From Geobacter sp. UBA6169 (GTDB taxonomy: Bacteria > Desulfobacterota > Desulfuromonadia > Geobacterales > Pseudopelobacteraceae), in NCBI GenBank assembly GCA_002422265.1, contig DIUB01000028.1, positions 3,680 through 27,449 of the forward strand: a stretch of DNA of 23,770 bases. The letters run 5' to 3'. Made by a program: the position numbers and the translations under genes. The notes below the pieces were generated by a model. The model saw only the letters and a program-made list of their open reading frames with translations. It ran no database searches and was not told the DNA's origin. Below are positions 23,164 to 23,770 of the stretch, in pieces; position 1 is the first letter of the stretch; every line of letters starts with the position of its first letter.

Positions 23164-23442
23164 ATGGGGACAGCACGGGAAATCATCCGCTACAAGAAAG
23201 AGCGGGGAGGTCGGATCATTGAGGTAGTGGTCTGGCATCTTTCCGAACCGCTGCCAGGCAGTAATCACCCCTACAAATACCGTCTGTTCTACGGCAATGC
23301 CGACGGCAGTTGCATTGTCCGCTACGACAACGAGCGGGGCAAAGGGGATCACCGGCATGTAGCCGACAAGGAAGAACCCTATACCTTTTCCACCCTGCTC
23401 AGGCTGATTGAAGAGTTTGAGGCGGAAACAGAAAGGAACTGA
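23164..23442 (+). CDS. tumE: TumE-like toxin of a toxin-antitoxin pair (DUF6516 family)
   Basis: 92 residues from ATG 23164, which has AAGAGG (23153-23158) at the right distance; a GTG two codons upstream overlaps that ribosome site and is less likely. A small, charged, soluble protein with the pattern I associate with TumE proteins: KERGGRIIEVVVWHLSEPLPGSNHPYKYRLFYGNADG, then an RYDNERGKGDHRH segment, and TFSTLLRLIEEFEAE at the end. The family is defined by its position before a TumA antitoxin, which is met here: the next gene starts 5 bp after the stop. The conserved His/Arg/Asp run could be a nuclease-like site, but the cell target of this family is not something I can state. Function assigned by family memory and context. 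Confidence 0.75.
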   Translation: MGTAREIIRYKKERGGRIIEVVVWHLSEPLPGSNHPYKYRLFYGNADGSCIVRYDNERGKGDHRHVADKEEPYTFSTLLRLIEEFEAETERN

Positions 23443-23447
23443 TCGCC

Positions 23448-23770
23448 ATGAAAGACAAACGCGACCTGAAAATAGGGATCAAGAGCGATAAAGAGTTCTT
23501 TGACGAGCTGAAAGAACTGGCCGGAAGGATCGACAACGGCTGGCTGCCGGAAAAGCCGGTTGAACGACTCTATTTTGATGACCTCCCCTCGCTGCTCAAG
23601 CACCTGACCCCCAAGCGATTTGAGCTATTGGCAGAACTGCGCCGTATGGGACATACCAGCATCAACGCCCTGGCCAAACACCTGCACCGTCAATACCGCA
23701 ATGTCTTTGATGATGTGAAAAGCATGGAGCGCCTGGGGCTGGTTGAAAAGGACAAGAGCGGCCAATTCTA
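23448..23770 (+). CDS. TumA-like antitoxin / HVO_A0114-type winged-helix regulator (partial, cut by right edge)
   Basis: 107 codons are visible; the gene continues past the window. The ATG at 23448 follows GAAAGGAAC, 5 bp after the toxin stop. The N-terminal half is acidic and helical (SDKEFFDELKELAGRIDNGW) with ERLYFDDLPSLLKHLTPKR, the toxin-interaction-like segment seen in this family. The C-terminal half is a winged helix: FELLAELRRMGHTSINALAKHLHRQYRNVFDDVKSMERLGLVEKD, with the recognition helix around RNVFDDVKSMERLGL, as in MarR-like folds. It probably neutralises the upstream toxin and represses the operon through the palindrome at the -10 box. Confidence 0.78.
   Translation, partial: MKDKRDLKIGIKSDKEFFDELKELAGRIDNGWLPEKPVERLYFDDLPSLLKHLTPKRFELLAELRRMGHTSINALAKHLHRQYRNVFDDVKSMERLGLVEKDKSGQF

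Overview
The window looks like chromosomal DNA of a moderately GC-rich, Gram-negative anaerobe. The best guess is a Desulfuromonadota / Geobacter-like bacterium. This is inferred from an outer-membrane porin of the coiled-coil type, large hybrid sensor kinases, Fe-S 2-hydroxyacyl-CoA dehydratase / benzoyl-CoA reductase-type proteins and purple AGGAGG-type ribosome sites. No rRNA, tRNA, CRISPR array or transposase was seen.

Left part (1-6771, all minus strand): a compact biosynthetic-looking unit. Reading 5' to 3' it holds a thiamine-diphosphate 2-oxo-acid decarboxylase, two small membrane proteins of unknown function, a DHA2-type MFS exporter, and a nonribosomal peptide synthetase (condensation, adenylation, carrier domain) that runs off the left edge. 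Spacing is tight, with a TGATG stop/start overlap before the exporter, so the unit is probably one operon making and exporting a small peptide-like product.

Middle (6772-12989): a non-coding stretch holds a 188-bp imperfect palindromic element and, directly after it, the decayed remains of a porin gene related to the intact one at 15181. These lead into a first hybrid histidine kinase (7547-9766). Convergent with it is a minus-strand pair: an MFS transporter translationally coupled to an unusual fusion of an RsbW-like ATPase domain with a GNAT acetyltransferase. The leader of the second kinase has a strong intrinsic terminator and an overlapping alternative hairpin, a possible attenuator.

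Right part (12990-23054): a plus-strand unit of hybrid kinase, porin, duplicated-domain secreted protein and benzoate-CoA-ligase-like enzyme. It converges, with an 11-bp overlap, on a minus-strand four-gene unit whose genes overlap by ATGA: two HgdB/BcrB/BcrC-type Fe-S subunits and two BcrA/BcrD-type ATPase activators. That is the gene set and order of ATP-dependent class I benzoyl-CoA reductases. Sensing, uptake, CoA activation and reductive dearomatisation of an aromatic acid are therefore encoded side by side. The later ring-opening enzymes are not in the window and the substrate is not proven.

Right edge (23110-23770): a TumE-like toxin gene with a clear promoter and a palindrome at its -10, followed by a TumA-like winged-helix antitoxin cut by the window end.
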